From contig JAFGFN010000178.1 of the NCBI GenBank assembly GCA_016931035.1, positions 1-35,365 on the forward strand: 35,365 nt of DNA. The letters run 5' to 3'. This document shows, one piece after another, positions 17,758 to 25,890 of this stretch. This DNA is from Candidatus Sumerlaeota bacterium (lineage in GTDB: Bacteria; Sumerlaeota; Sumerlaeia; UBA8349). Made by a program: the position numbers and the translations under genes. Position 1 is the first letter of the stretch; the number at the start of each line of letters is the position of its first letter. A model generated the notes under the pieces. The model worked only from the letters and a program-made list of their open reading frames with translations, was not told where the DNA came from and did no database searches.

Positions 17758-18591
17758 ATGGTGCCACCTCCCGAATTCTGGGCCGCAAAACTCTCGAAGT
17801 GGCCGCACATGGGGTCGCCCCTCCGGCCGACGGCGCCCGATCTGGTTCTGGCCGAGAGGGCTTGCGGAGATTTCCCGGGTGTGTCGCACGCCCATCCGTT
17901 GCGTGTGTTGGTGTTGGGGGTGACGCCCGAGTTGGCGGGGCTGCGTTGGCCCGAAGGGACCCGGCTCTGGGCGGTCGACTTCTGCCGACCCATGATTCGC
18001 GGGCTCTGGCCCGACGGACGTCTTGGGCTCCCGGCCTTGGCCGTGTGCGGCGACTGGCGCGACATGCCGGTTTTCGACTCCTCGATCGACATCGCCGTGG
18101 GCGACGGCTGCTACAACGTTTTCCAGCCGCCCGACGGGTATCGTCTTCTCTCCGCGCAAGTGCGACGGGTCTTGAAACCGACCGGGCGCGTCGCGATGCG
18201 GTTTTTCGTCCGCCCGGCCGAAAACGAGTCTCTCGATGTCGTGTTCTCCGACCTGCTCGAAGGACGCGTCGGGAATTTCGACATCTTTCGCTGGCGTCTG
18301 CAGATGGCCGTACACGGAACCACGGACGAGGGAACGTGTCAGGGCGATGCGTGGGAGGTGTGGAACGCGCGAGAGATCGACACGGACGCGCTGGCGGAGA
18401 AGCTGGGTTGGTCCCGAGCCGCCCTCGCCACGATCGATCTTTGGCAAGGCTCTCGGGCGCGTTTGTGTTTTCCGACGCTGAACGAGGTCCGCGAGGCGCT
18501 CGCGGACGATTTCGTCGAGATTGCCCACCACTGTCCCGACTACGAGTTGGGAGACCGCTGCCCGGCGCTCCTCCTGACTCCGAGGGCGTAG
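17758..18591 (+). CDS. Class I SAM-dependent methyltransferase
   Basis: The 277-residue product shows a Rossmann methyltransferase order. Motif I appears as VLVLGVTPELAGL, the acidic end of beta 2 as LWAVDFC, motif II as VCGDWRDMPVFDSSIDIAVGDG, and motif III as RRVLKPTGRVAMRFFV. The glycine loop is looser than the usual GxGxG. The substrate is unknown. I prefer the ATG at 17758 (AAAGG upstream), because the frame from 17668 adds 30 residues without family resemblance. A TATACA hexamer at 17686-17691 could be a -10 element, which would also favour 17758. It is the last gene of the plus-strand run and converges with the sugar kinase gene. Confidence 0.78.
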   Translation: MVPPPEFWAAKLSKWPHMGSPLRPTAPDLVLAERACGDFPGVSHAHPLRVLVLGVTPELAGLRWPEGTRLWAVDFCRPMIRGLWPDGRLGLPALAVCGDWRDMPVFDSSIDIAVGDGCYNVFQPPDGYRLLSAQVRRVLKPTGRVAMRFFVRPAENESLDVVFSDLLEGRVGNFDIFRWRLQMAVHGTTDEGTCQGDAWEVWNAREIDTDALAEKLGWSRAALATIDLWQGSRARLCFPTLNEVREALADDFVEIAHHCPDYELGDRCPALLLTPRA

Positions 18592-18625
18592 GCCGGTGCG
18601 GAGTCCACGCTCCGGACAAGCCCCG

Positions 18626-18753
18626 GTGGTCTGTCAACTCTGTCGTGACGGAGTGCGCGCGGTTCAGAGTACAGGCTTTAGCCTGCTCTTTTCGCCGCAA
18701 GAGCGACCTGAAGGTTGTACTCCGGACTCCTCATTTTGGAATTGACAGACCAC
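18626..18753. repeat. 128-bp element with 12-bp terminal inverted repeats
   Basis: GTGGTCTGTCAA at 18626-18637 and its exact complement at 18742-18753 bound a 128-bp segment. Inside is a tight hairpin (CAGGCT-TT-AGCCTG, 18672-18685) and a weaker CGGAGT/ACTCCG pair. The right end overlaps the last base of the stop codon of the minus-strand sugar kinase gene. This looks like a miniature non-autonomous element or a paired palindromic repeat lying between two convergent genes. Confidence 0.75.
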
Positions 18754-20177
18754 TAGTCGGACATCGTTCCCAATGCCGCATCGGCGAAGTCGAGCGTCCG
18801 CGCCCGGCGCGCCCGGTCAAAACAGTCGACGGCCCCGGCCTGCCCGCCCTTGAAGGCGATTTCAAGGCCATTCGCGCGCGGCAAACTGCTGTAAGCGTAG
18901 CACAGCGGCGCCGCGACTCCCACGGGCCGGGCGACTTGAAGCGCGCGTATCCCGAGCCGCTTCTGTATCCGGCCCGAACTGTCGCCCCCGGCGATCGCCA
19001 GACGTTTCACATTGGATTGTTCGAGAACATCGAGAGCCACTTGCCCTAGCGCGTCGCCGATCGCCTCGTCGAGCGCCGTCGCGGGAAGCGACAAGGCCTG
19101 CGCCGTCTGTTTCGCGCGGGCGACGCGCGGGTCGTTTGTCCCCATCGCAGTATGCACCACGACGGAGTTTCCGGATGAAAGCGCTTCGAGTGCCGCCGAA
19201 ACGGCGTTTCGGCGTTCGGAGGCATTGTCGCTCGGGGCGAGCAAGCGGTCGGGCTCGACGGGGACATCGATGAATCCCTGTTCGATCGCCCGACGGATCT
19301 GTTCGGCCGTGACGGTGGCGCAGCTTCCCGACAGGACCAGGATCGGTCCTCGTTCCGCCCCGTTTTCGGGATCGGGCGCGGCGTCGCTTTCCGACAGAAG
19401 GCCCGACTCGCGCCAAACCGAGCCGAATCCACAGCCGAGTTCCTGCGAGCCGACGCAGAAGATCGGCCGCGCGCGGTCGGCGCGTCGCCAGATCGCCCGG
19501 CAGGCGAGGGTCATGTGACGCTCGAAAAGGCAATCGAACAAAGCGATCGGGATCGAGTCGCTCCGCAGTCGTTCGATCGCTTCCTCGACGCGATCCGCGC
19601 CTTGCTCGAGCGCGAGGAGATCGACCAGGCCGCTCGCAAGCGACGTCTGAGACGAAAGATGGAGGCGAAGATCGGATTCGGTCATCGGCGTGACGGGATG
19701 CCGGGACATGGAGGGATGGCGATCGAGGCGATAGACGGCCCCCTCGCCCAGTCCCGCGAAATGGTGGCCGAAGACGGTGAAACGGCGAAAACGCGGCGCG
19801 GCGGGCAGAACCGGAATCCAGTCGCTAGAGAATACGTCGCGACCGATCTCGATCGCTCGGCCGATGCTCCCGATTTGCGGAGACGAATCGAAGGTCGAAC
19901 AGACCTTATAAAGAAAGACCGGGGCCCCGTATTCTCTCATCGCTTCGAAAACAGGCCTCAGAACGCTTTCCATCTCGATGGTCGGGAGCGTTCTGGACGT
20001 GCCCGCGACGCCGACCGCGCGCACGCGCGGGAAGCGCTCGGCGAGCAACGCGGGCGAGGGCGGTTCGGAAAACACGACGGTCGGGACGCCGGACTCGGCC
20101 AGCGCCTCGGCGGTGGCCGTCGTGCCGGTGAAGTCGTCCCCATAGAAAGCGAAGAGGATGTCGTTCTTCTTGGACAA
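18753..20177 (-). CDS. Four-carbon acid sugar kinase family protein
   Basis: This is a 474-residue member of the DUF1537/four-carbon acid sugar kinase family (OtnK/DtnK/YgbK-like), which phosphorylates acidic sugars such as erythronate, threonate or 3-oxo-tetronates with ATP. The N-terminal substrate domain opens with FYGDDFTGTTATAEAL. The C-terminal nucleotide-binding domain has LVLSGSCATVTAEQI, IAGGDSSGRI and a final FKGGQAGAVD. I place the start at a TTG (20177), because GGAAAGGA lies 9 nt upstream and family similarity begins there. The longer upstream frame merely runs through repeats and over the neighbouring gene. No partner aldolase or dehydrogenase of a tetronate pathway is beside it, so the substrate is open. 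It may be cotranscribed with the CDP-alcohol transferase 83 nt upstream. Confidence 0.87.
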   Translation of the reverse strand: MSKKNDILFAFYGDDFTGTTATAEALAESGVPTVVFSEPPSPALLAERFPRVRAVGVAGTSRTLPTIEMESVLRPVFEAMREYGAPVFLYKVCSTFDSSPQIGSIGRAIEIGRDVFSSDWIPVLPAAPRFRRFTVFGHHFAGLGEGAVYRLDRHPSMSRHPVTPMTESDLRLHLSSQTSLASGLVDLLALEQGADRVEEAIERLRSDSIPIALFDCLFERHMTLACRAIWRRADRARPIFCVGSQELGCGFGSVWRESGLLSESDAAPDPENGAERGPILVLSGSCATVTAEQIRRAIEQGFIDVPVEPDRLLAPSDNASERRNAVSAALEALSSGNSVVVHTAMGTNDPRVARAKQTAQALSLPATALDEAIGDALGQVALDVLEQSNVKRLAIAGGDSSGRIQKRLGIRALQVARPVGVAAPLCYAYSSLPRANGLEIAFKGGQAGAVDCFDRARRARTLDFADAALGTMSD

Positions 20178-20223
20178 CCTGCAAAGTCCTTTCCTACAGT
20201 GTCGCCACCTCCCGCGATTCTCC

Positions 20224-20254
20224 AATCCGAAATCCGAAATCCGCAATCGCCAAT
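20224..20254. repeat. Heptamer array (AATCCGA)
   Basis: Four and a half 7-bp units (AATCCGA, AATCCGA, AATCCGC, AATCGCC, AAT) lie in the 83-bp gap between the two minus-strand genes. On the minus strand it reads ATTGGCGATTGCGGATTTCGG, a type that yields the spurious peptide LRISDFGL when translated. It is a second heptamer family, unrelated in sequence to the one at position 1. Confidence 0.88.
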
Positions 20255-20260
20255 GGGGTC

Positions 20261-20947
20261 TCATCCCCCCAGTTTCGTCCTTTGCGCCTTCTCTTTCATG
20301 TCCATCCGCCAGATGTAAACGTGCGACCGATAGACGATCAGGCAGAGTCCCGCGCCCAGGACGACAACGACCCAGGGGAGAATGAGATCCAGGAGGATGG
20401 CGCCTTTGAATATGAGTAGCGCGTTGAGAACGATGAAAAGCAGGCGTATCTCCGTCGGCCCGACGCCCATATAGGTAATCTTGAACTCGCCCGTCGCGCC
20501 ATAGGAGAGAAACGAACTCACCATCATGCAGGCATAGACGAAAGCGGCGACAAGGACCAGGTATCGCGTCCCCGCGACGACGATCCAGAAATACCCGACG
20601 AACACGCACGTCATGAACACGAAGTCCAGGAAGTGGTCCATGTAGAACCCCCACCGGGCGAGCCCCGTGTCCCGGCGGCGTCCGACGGCGCCGTCGAACG
20701 AGTCGGTGAGCCACTGCAGGAAGAGCATGAGGGAAGAAAGCCAGAGCCAATGCAGGCTGTACTGGGCGAGAAACCCGAAGAGAATCGTCCCCGCGCTCCA
20801 AACCAACGTAGTCAGGGTCAGATGATACGATTCCAGCCACGGCGGGACCCGGTCCACCCAGGCTGTGATGAAACGCTTCTCCAAACCCGCGAGAGGCGAG
20901 CGGAGTGGAACCTTCCGGTCGCCGGTGAACGACTGCGAGGCTTTCAT
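20261..20947 (-). CDS. CDP-alcohol phosphatidyltransferase family protein
   Basis: This 228-residue integral membrane enzyme transfers a phosphoalcohol group, typically to or from CDP-activated lipids in phospholipid synthesis. The signature motif is nearly complete: Asp82, Asp85-Gly86, Gly89-Arg90 (the family usually has Ala-Arg), Gly100, Asp104 and Asp108. These aspartates bind the metal and act in catalysis. About six hydrophobic segments are visible after residue 43. The basic, polar N-terminus would be cytoplasmic. The start has GAGGG and AAAGGA upstream. Which alcohol it uses (glycerol phosphate, inositol, serine or other) cannot be told. Its promoter must lie in the 337-bp region shared with glgC; I found no strong hexamers on this strand. 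Confidence 0.87.
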   Translation of the reverse strand: MKASQSFTGDRKVPLRSPLAGLEKRFITAWVDRVPPWLESYHLTLTTLVWSAGTILFGFLAQYSLHWLWLSSLMLFLQWLTDSFDGAVGRRRDTGLARWGFYMDHFLDFVFMTCVFVGYFWIVVAGTRYLVLVAAFVYACMMVSSFLSYGATGEFKITYMGVGPTEIRLLFIVLNALLIFKGAILLDLILPWVVVVLGAGLCLIVYRSHVYIWRMDMKEKAQRTKLGG

Positions 20948-21129
20948 CGTCCCTCGATTCCTTTCCGTCCGAATGGCCCCCAGGCTTGGACCGCGATGCT
21001 GGGGACGACGGGTGCGACGAGGGGACAGAGTCCGCCAAGTCGAGACACCGAATACAAGTTACCCCGTTTTCCCTGTCGGCGCAAGGGGAGGTCGCGTCAG
21101 GGAGATCTCGCCGGAGCGTTCGGGGCGCG

Positions 21130-21161
21130 TCGCAAATGTTGCCGTGTCGCGAATGTTTCCG
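21130..21161 (+). promoter_or_regulatory. Tandem 15-bp direct repeat abutting the -35 element
   Basis: TCGCAAATGTTGCCG (21130-21144) and TCGCGAATGTTTCCG (21147-21161) agree at 13 of 15 positions with a 17-bp period, and the second ends exactly at the -35 hexamer. The spacing and position suggest tandem binding sites for a transcription factor. The flanking 20948-21129 part of this intergenic region shows nothing else I can name. Confidence 0.55.
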
Positions 21162-21190
21162 TTGATTCCCGTCGGTCTCTGACCTATCAT
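21162..21190 (+). promoter_or_regulatory. Predicted sigma-70 promoter of the glgC-like/glgC/radA run
   Basis: TTGATT (21162-21167) and TATCAT (21185-21190) are spaced by exactly 17 bp. Transcription would start near 21197, about 88 nt before the first ATG. The -35 hexamer is the same as in the predicted dnaX promoter. Confidence 0.62.
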
Positions 21191-21284
21191 CGAATTCGCA
21201 ATGGCAATGGACATCCGCCGTTTTGGAAAAGCGAACCGATGAAAGGTCTCTGCCCCGCAAGGCGCGCAGGCGTGGTAGGAAACG

Positions 21285-22529
21285 ATGCGAAACACGGTAG
21301 CCCTGGTGCTGGCAGGAGGCATGAATCTCGGTTTTTCCGTTCTCACCCACAACCGGGCGAAATCGGCTCTCCCGTTCTGTGGCCACTACCGAATCATCGA
21401 TTCCGTTCTCACAAACCTGAGTAAATCGGGCATTCAAAACGTCGGGGTTATTATTCAATACCTGCCCGGCTCTCTGATCGACCATATCGGGATGGGCCAG
21501 GCTTGGGATTTCGACACGACCAACCGCCACATCAAGCTGATGCCCCCCTTCGTCGGCATGGGCAAGACCGAATGGTTCCGCGGCACCGCCGACGCCGTCT
21601 ATCGCAACATGAACCTGGTCTCCGACTCGAACGCGGACCTCGTCCTGGTCCTCTCGGCGGACCATATCTACACGATGGACTACGGTCCCATGATCGAGTT
21701 TCATCGTCGCTCGAACGCCGACCTCACGATCATGACCACCCGTCGCCCGAAAGGGGTTGCGCCGGAGATCTTCGGCTACGTGACCTTCGACAAGCGCCGC
21801 CGGGTGACGCGTTTCGAGGAGAAGCCGTTGCGTCCTCCTCACGACACGATTTCCACGGGGGTCTATTTGTTCGACGCCCAGGCGTTGGGTCAGCGGCTCG
21901 AGGCTCTGCAAGAGGGAGTGACCAGCCACAATCTCCCGACGGGCGTCATCGTTCCCCTGGTCAACCGCAGCCGAGTGTACGCGTATCCGTTCAAGGGCCG
22001 CTGGGAGTACCTGCCGAACCTGGAATCCTACGTGGCCTTGCATCGCGAGGTCCTCGACGGGGCCCACGGCGAATTCCTGATCCAGTCCGAGCTGATGACC
22101 AACATGCGCGACCGCGACTTGGGAAGCCGGCCTTCCCCTTACTTCGGACGCTTGTCCGAGGTGCGTCGCTCTCTGGTGTCTCCGGGGTGCGTCGTCGAGG
22201 GGACGATTTCCAACTGCGTCCTTTCGCCGGGCGTCTGCGTCGCGCCCAACGCCGTGGTGACCGACAGCATTCTCTTCCACGACTGCCGGGTGGAGGAAGG
22301 CGCGCACCTGAGCGGCGTGGTTTCGGACAAGGACGCCGTGTACCACCCTTATTGCGAGGTGGGCAAGCGCCAGATCGGAGACGAGCCGATCTCGTCTCGC
22401 GACATGGTGGTGGTCGGCAAAGGGGCGGAGATCGTGCAAGGGGTTCAGGTCGCCCCAGGCAACGAGATTCCGATCAAGCAGGTGGTGTCGCGCGACTGGG
22501 TGCAGCAGCGCGAGGAAGCCGTTTCGTGA
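21285..22529 (+). CDS. Glucose-1-phosphate adenylyltransferase-like subunit, catalytic arginine lost
   Basis: This 414-residue protein is homologous to ADP-glucose pyrophosphorylase. It has a nucleotidyltransferase domain followed by a left-handed beta-helix region (VVEGTISNCVLSPGVCVAPN). The nucleotide loop, normally GG-x-G-T/S-R-L, reads GGMNLGFSVL, so the catalytic arginine position is Gly16. Lys26 of RAK is kept. The site GDHIY appears as ADHIY with the Asp kept, and FEEKP is present. It is directly followed by an intact GlgC gene 25 nt downstream. By analogy with GlgC/GlgD of Firmicutes and the plant large/small subunits, it is likely a regulatory partner in a mixed tetramer. That it is a weak but active enzyme, perhaps for another sugar phosphate, is not excluded. 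AGGA lies 5 nt before the ATG. Confidence 0.85.
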   Translation: MRNTVALVLAGGMNLGFSVLTHNRAKSALPFCGHYRIIDSVLTNLSKSGIQNVGVIIQYLPGSLIDHIGMGQAWDFDTTNRHIKLMPPFVGMGKTEWFRGTADAVYRNMNLVSDSNADLVLVLSADHIYTMDYGPMIEFHRRSNADLTIMTTRRPKGVAPEIFGYVTFDKRRRVTRFEEKPLRPPHDTISTGVYLFDAQALGQRLEALQEGVTSHNLPTGVIVPLVNRSRVYAYPFKGRWEYLPNLESYVALHREVLDGAHGEFLIQSELMTNMRDRDLGSRPSPYFGRLSEVRRSLVSPGCVVEGTISNCVLSPGVCVAPNAVVTDSILFHDCRVEEGAHLSGVVSDKDAVYHPYCEVGKRQIGDEPISSRDMVVVGKGAEIVQGVQVAPGNEIPIKQVVSRDWVQQREEAVS

Positions 22530-22554
22530 TTTCATTCATCCGGAGAAGATTCTC

Positions 22555-23850
22555 ATGGCGGACGGCGTGATGGCGATGATCCTGGCCGGCGGCCAGGGAT
22601 CGCGACTCTCGATCCTCTCCAGCAACCGCGCCAAGCCCGCGGTTCCGTTCGGCAGCAACTACCGGATCGTCGATTTCACCGTCAGCAACGTGATGCACTC
22701 CGACATCCGCCGCATTGGGATTCTGACTCAGTACAAGCCGTACTCGCTCATGAACCATTTCGGCATGGGCGAGGCCTGGGGGTTCGCCGGGCGTCGCGCC
22801 GTGGCGAAAATCCTGCCGCCCTACATCGGCGGCAAGGACTCGGACTGGTACGCCGGCACGGCCGACGCCATCTACCAGAACCTGTCGTTCGTCGACCGCT
22901 TCGAGCCGGAGACGATCCTGATCCTCTCGGGCGACCATATTTACCGGATGGAGTACGCCGATCTCCTGACCTTTCACACCAACAACAACGCCGACTTGAC
23001 CGTCGCGACGCAAGCGGTGAGTCTCGAAGACACGCAGCGATTCGGCATCGTCAAGGCCGATCGGCGAGGCCGAATCGAGGGTTTTCAGGAGAAGCCCCAG
23101 TCCGACCCGATCTCCAACCAGGGAAGCCTGGGCATCTATGCCTTCAAACGGTCGGTTCTCGAACAGTGGCTCCGCGAGGACGCGGCCAACCCGAAATCGA
23201 GCCACGATTTCGGGGCCGACATGATTCCGCAGATGATTCACGAGTGCTCGTGCTACGCCTACGAGTTTCCTCGCTACTGGCGCGACGTGGGGACCCTGCA
23301 ATCGTATTGGGAAGCCAACATGGATTGTCTCAGTCCCAACTCGGGCCTCAACCTCCATCAATGGCAGGTGCACACCAACTGCGGCAACGTTCCCGGCGCC
23401 TACCTGGCGCCCACCCAAGTCCTCGACGGAGGCTCGACCGTCAACTCGATGGTCGGCAAGGGTTGCACGATCCGAGGCAAAGTCGTCAACAGCGTTCTCT
23501 TCCATGGGGTCGAGGTCGGACACGACTGCGAGATCCGCGACTCGGTCGTCATGGATGGAGCGCGAATCGAGGACGGCACGCGCCTGCACCGCGTCATCTG
23601 CGACAAGGGGGTTCGCATCGGAGAAGGGTGTTGCCTGGGTCGGCTATCGCGACAGGCCCAAGTCAACCGGCTTCACCCGGACCATCTCTGGACGGGCCTG
23701 ACGCTGATCGGCAAGAACGTTCGGGTTCCTCCCAACACGCGAATCGGAAGCAATTGTCTCGTGCATCCGGCGCTCGACTACAGCCATTTTCCCGATTCCG
23801 ACATTCCGTGCGGCACCACGGTCACTCTCAACGGCCATGACAAAGAATAA
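22555..23850 (+). CDS. glgC: Glucose-1-phosphate adenylyltransferase (catalytic)
   Basis: GlgC makes ADP-glucose from ATP and glucose-1-phosphate, the committed step of bacterial glycogen synthesis. The 431-residue product has every expected element: LAGGQGSRL with Arg17, RAKPAVPFG with Lys27, WYAGTADAIYQN, SGDHIYRMEY, FQEKP, and a C-terminal left-handed beta-helix with hexapeptide-like repeats (KGCTIRGKVVNSVLFHGVEV). The gene starts 25 nt after the GlgC-like partner, with CGGAGAAG upstream. Its last 14 nt overlap the start of radA, so the three genes are very probably cotranscribed from the promoter near 21162. No glycogen synthase or branching enzyme is in the window. Confidence 0.94.
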   Translation: MADGVMAMILAGGQGSRLSILSSNRAKPAVPFGSNYRIVDFTVSNVMHSDIRRIGILTQYKPYSLMNHFGMGEAWGFAGRRAVAKILPPYIGGKDSDWYAGTADAIYQNLSFVDRFEPETILILSGDHIYRMEYADLLTFHTNNNADLTVATQAVSLEDTQRFGIVKADRRGRIEGFQEKPQSDPISNQGSLGIYAFKRSVLEQWLREDAANPKSSHDFGADMIPQMIHECSCYAYEFPRYWRDVGTLQSYWEANMDCLSPNSGLNLHQWQVHTNCGNVPGAYLAPTQVLDGGSTVNSMVGKGCTIRGKVVNSVLFHGVEVGHDCEIRDSVVMDGARIEDGTRLHRVICDKGVRIGEGCCLGRLSRQAQVNRLHPDHLWTGLTLIGKNVRVPPNTRIGSNCLVHPALDYSHFPDSDIPCGTTVTLNGHDKE

Positions 23851-25228
23851 GACGCTCTTTTTCTGCCAAGAATGCGGCAACGATTCCCCCAAGTGGCAGG
23901 GGCGTTGCCCCGCGTGCGGCGCGTGGAACTCGATGGTCGAGGAAGCCGTGCGGCCCGCGCCGCGCCGTTCGGGCGCGTCCAAGGGTCGCAAGGGGATCGA
24001 ACCCAGTCGACCGCGGCCGATCACCGAGATTCCCCCCGACGAAGGACAACGCCTTCTCACCGGCATCGACGAATTCGACCGGGTCCTGGGCGGCGGGGTG
24101 GTCGAAGGCTCGGCGGTGCTGTTGGGCGGCGAACCGGGCATCGGCAAGTCCACGCTGATGCTTCAGGTGGCGTGCCGTCTGGCGCAACGCACCGCCCCGG
24201 CGGGCGTTCTCTACGTCACCGGCGAGGAATCGGCGCGACAGACCCGCATGCGCGCCGAACGCCTCGGAGCGTTCGACAAGTCTCTCTTCGTCCAGTGCGA
24301 GACGCAGGTCGAGACCATTCTCGAAACGCTCGAGAAGACGCAGCCGGCCGTCGCCGTCATCGACTCGATTCAGACGCTGAGTTCGGGCGACGTCGCGTCG
24401 GCGCCGGGAAGCGTCTCCCAGATTCGCGACTGCGCCGCGCAACTCGTGCGCGTCGCCAAGGAGACCGGCCTCGCGCTCTTCTTCATCGGCCACGTGACCA
24501 AGGAGGGAATCGTCGCGGGACCGCGCCTCCTCGAACACATGGTCGATACCGTGCTCTACTTCGAAGGCGAACGGCACTTCTCGTATCGAATTCTGCGCGC
24601 GGTCAAAAACCGCTTCGGATCGACCAACGAGATCGGCATTTTCGAAATGACGGACAAGGGGCTCGAAACCGTCGCGAACCCGTCGGAGATCTTCTTGAGC
24701 GAACGGCCCGCCGAGTCGGCCGGATCGGTCGTGCTGGCGGCGATCGAAGGGACCAGGCCCCTCCTGGTCGAAGTCCAGGCGCTCGTCTCGCCGAACGGCG
24801 GTTTCGCCGCGCCGCGCCGTTCGGCCCACGGAATGGACGCGCGGCGTTTGGCCCTCATTCTCGCGGTGTTGGAAAAGCGCGTCGGGCTCCCCCTGTCGAA
24901 TCAGGACGTGTTCGTCAACGTCGCGGGCGGGCTCAAAATCGAAGAACCGGCGCTCGACCTCGCCGCCGCGGCGGCCGTGGCCGGGAGCGCCTTGGGCCGA
25001 CCGGTCGAAAAGGGCACGGTCGTGTTTGGCGAGGTGGGCCTGGCGGGCGAGATCCGCTCCGTTGGCCAGTTTGCGAAACGCCTGGCCGAAGCGCGCCGCC
25101 TCGGTTTCGACTCATGCATCTACGGCGCGCCGCGTCGCGAAAAGCCCCGCCGCGAAGACGGCATTTCCCTCCACCCCGCCTCGACTCTGGACGAAGCGCT
25201 CAGACTCCTGGGACTCGGCAAGACGTGA
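23837..25228 (+). CDS. radA: DNA repair protein RadA
   Basis: RadA (Sms) is a RecA-like ATPase that helps process recombination intermediates and branch migration. The 463-residue product is full length. An N-terminal C4 zinc finger uses Cys 10, 13, 24 and 27. Walker A is GEPGIGKST (98-106). The KNRFG motif typical of RadA is at 257-261. The C-terminal Lon-protease-like domain is recognisable from DVFVNVAGGLKI and GEVGLAGEIR. The ATG overlaps the end of glgC by 14 nt, which suggests translational coupling. It converges with the STAS gene, 79 nt away, with no obvious terminator between them. Confidence 0.97.
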   Translation: MTKNKTLFFCQECGNDSPKWQGRCPACGAWNSMVEEAVRPAPRRSGASKGRKGIEPSRPRPITEIPPDEGQRLLTGIDEFDRVLGGGVVEGSAVLLGGEPGIGKSTLMLQVACRLAQRTAPAGVLYVTGEESARQTRMRAERLGAFDKSLFVQCETQVETILETLEKTQPAVAVIDSIQTLSSGDVASAPGSVSQIRDCAAQLVRVAKETGLALFFIGHVTKEGIVAGPRLLEHMVDTVLYFEGERHFSYRILRAVKNRFGSTNEIGIFEMTDKGLETVANPSEIFLSERPAESAGSVVLAAIEGTRPLLVEVQALVSPNGGFAAPRRSAHGMDARRLALILAVLEKRVGLPLSNQDVFVNVAGGLKIEEPALDLAAAAAVAGSALGRPVEKGTVVFGEVGLAGEIRSVGQFAKRLAEARRLGFDSCIYGAPRREKPRREDGISLHPASTLDEALRLLGLGKT

Positions 25229-25268
25229 GAATCTCCTTCCGAAACCGAGTCCGCGGCTCTGCGATCCC

Positions 25269-25284
25269 CGGTCCGAAACGCGGC
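25269..25284. repeat. 16-bp repeat, copy 1
   Basis: CGGTCCGAAACGCGGC occurs here between radA and the STAS gene, and again exactly at 27750-27765 upstream of the PP2C gene. The two copies flank the phosphatase/YjbQ/STAS genes in direct orientation. Confidence 0.7.
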
Positions 25285-25307
25285 GTGAGCGCACGGAAAT
25301 CCCGGAG

Positions 25308-25850
25308 TCACTTCGCTTCGTTGTTTTTGGCTCGCTCGAGGCTTTCTTGGAGCGACTCGAGGACGGGGCGGAACACCATCTCATTGCCCGAGTTGACGTC
25401 GATAAGGGCTTCGTGAGAAGCGATCATGTGGAGAAGATGGTCCGTGCGCGATTGCCTGGGCGCGGCGACGCGTTTGAAGTCGCGGTCGCCGATCTCGTCG
25501 GTCTCGGGAGGGGGCGGAGTATGCAATTCCACCAGGTACTGCAATCCCATGGTTTCGATCTGCCGCATCGTCACCTCGTTCGTATTGACGACGATCGTGT
25601 GGCTTCCCGTGGAATAGGTCTGATGGATTGCCAGAGTGGCGATGACGCCGAGGAAGGTGGAGTCGAGCGTCGTGCATTCGCTCAAATCGAGAATATAGCG
25701 AGGCGAGTAGTCGGGACGATTCAGAAGTCCCAGCAACGCCGAGAGACGCGGGCTCAACTCGAGGGTGCCGCGTCCCACGATTTTCACCACGGTCACATCG
25801 TCCGGCGCTTGGGCGTAACAGACCTGACTGTTGTTTTCTCGACCGCCCAT
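25308..25850 (-). CDS. STAS domain protein (anti-sigma factor antagonist-like)
   Basis: The 180-residue protein has a STAS fold in residues 18-115. The strand-loop ILDLSECTTLDSTFLGVI carries the phosphorylatable serine position (Ser64 in LDST), which anti-sigma kinases modify in SpoIIAA/RsbV-type switches. The domain normally makes up a protein of about 110 residues. Here a proline-rich linker (PPPPE) and a charged tail of 65 residues follow, a region I do not recognise. The gene ends the minus-strand set of sigma-54 activator, PP2C phosphatase and YjbQ, 40 nt after yjbQ. The PP2C protein is the natural candidate to dephosphorylate Ser64. A matching HPK-type anti-sigma kinase is not present in the window. 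Confidence 0.82.
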   Translation of the reverse strand: MGGRENNSQVCYAQAPDDVTVVKIVGRGTLELSPRLSALLGLLNRPDYSPRYILDLSECTTLDSTFLGVIATLAIHQTYSTGSHTIVVNTNEVTMRQIETMGLQYLVELHTPPPPETDEIGDRDFKRVAAPRQSRTDHLLHMIASHEALIDVNSGNEMVFRPVLESLQESLERAKNNEAK

Positions 25851-25890
25851 TCCTAAACTCGTTTCCTCCCCTCCGGGCAGGCGAATCCAG

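Noticed and set aside
20178..22535. Upstream extension of the sugar kinase frame to 1260 codons
   Set aside because: The extra part runs antisense through the CDP-alcohol transferase and the GlgC-like gene and through a heptamer repeat. Family similarity begins only after the TTG at 20177.
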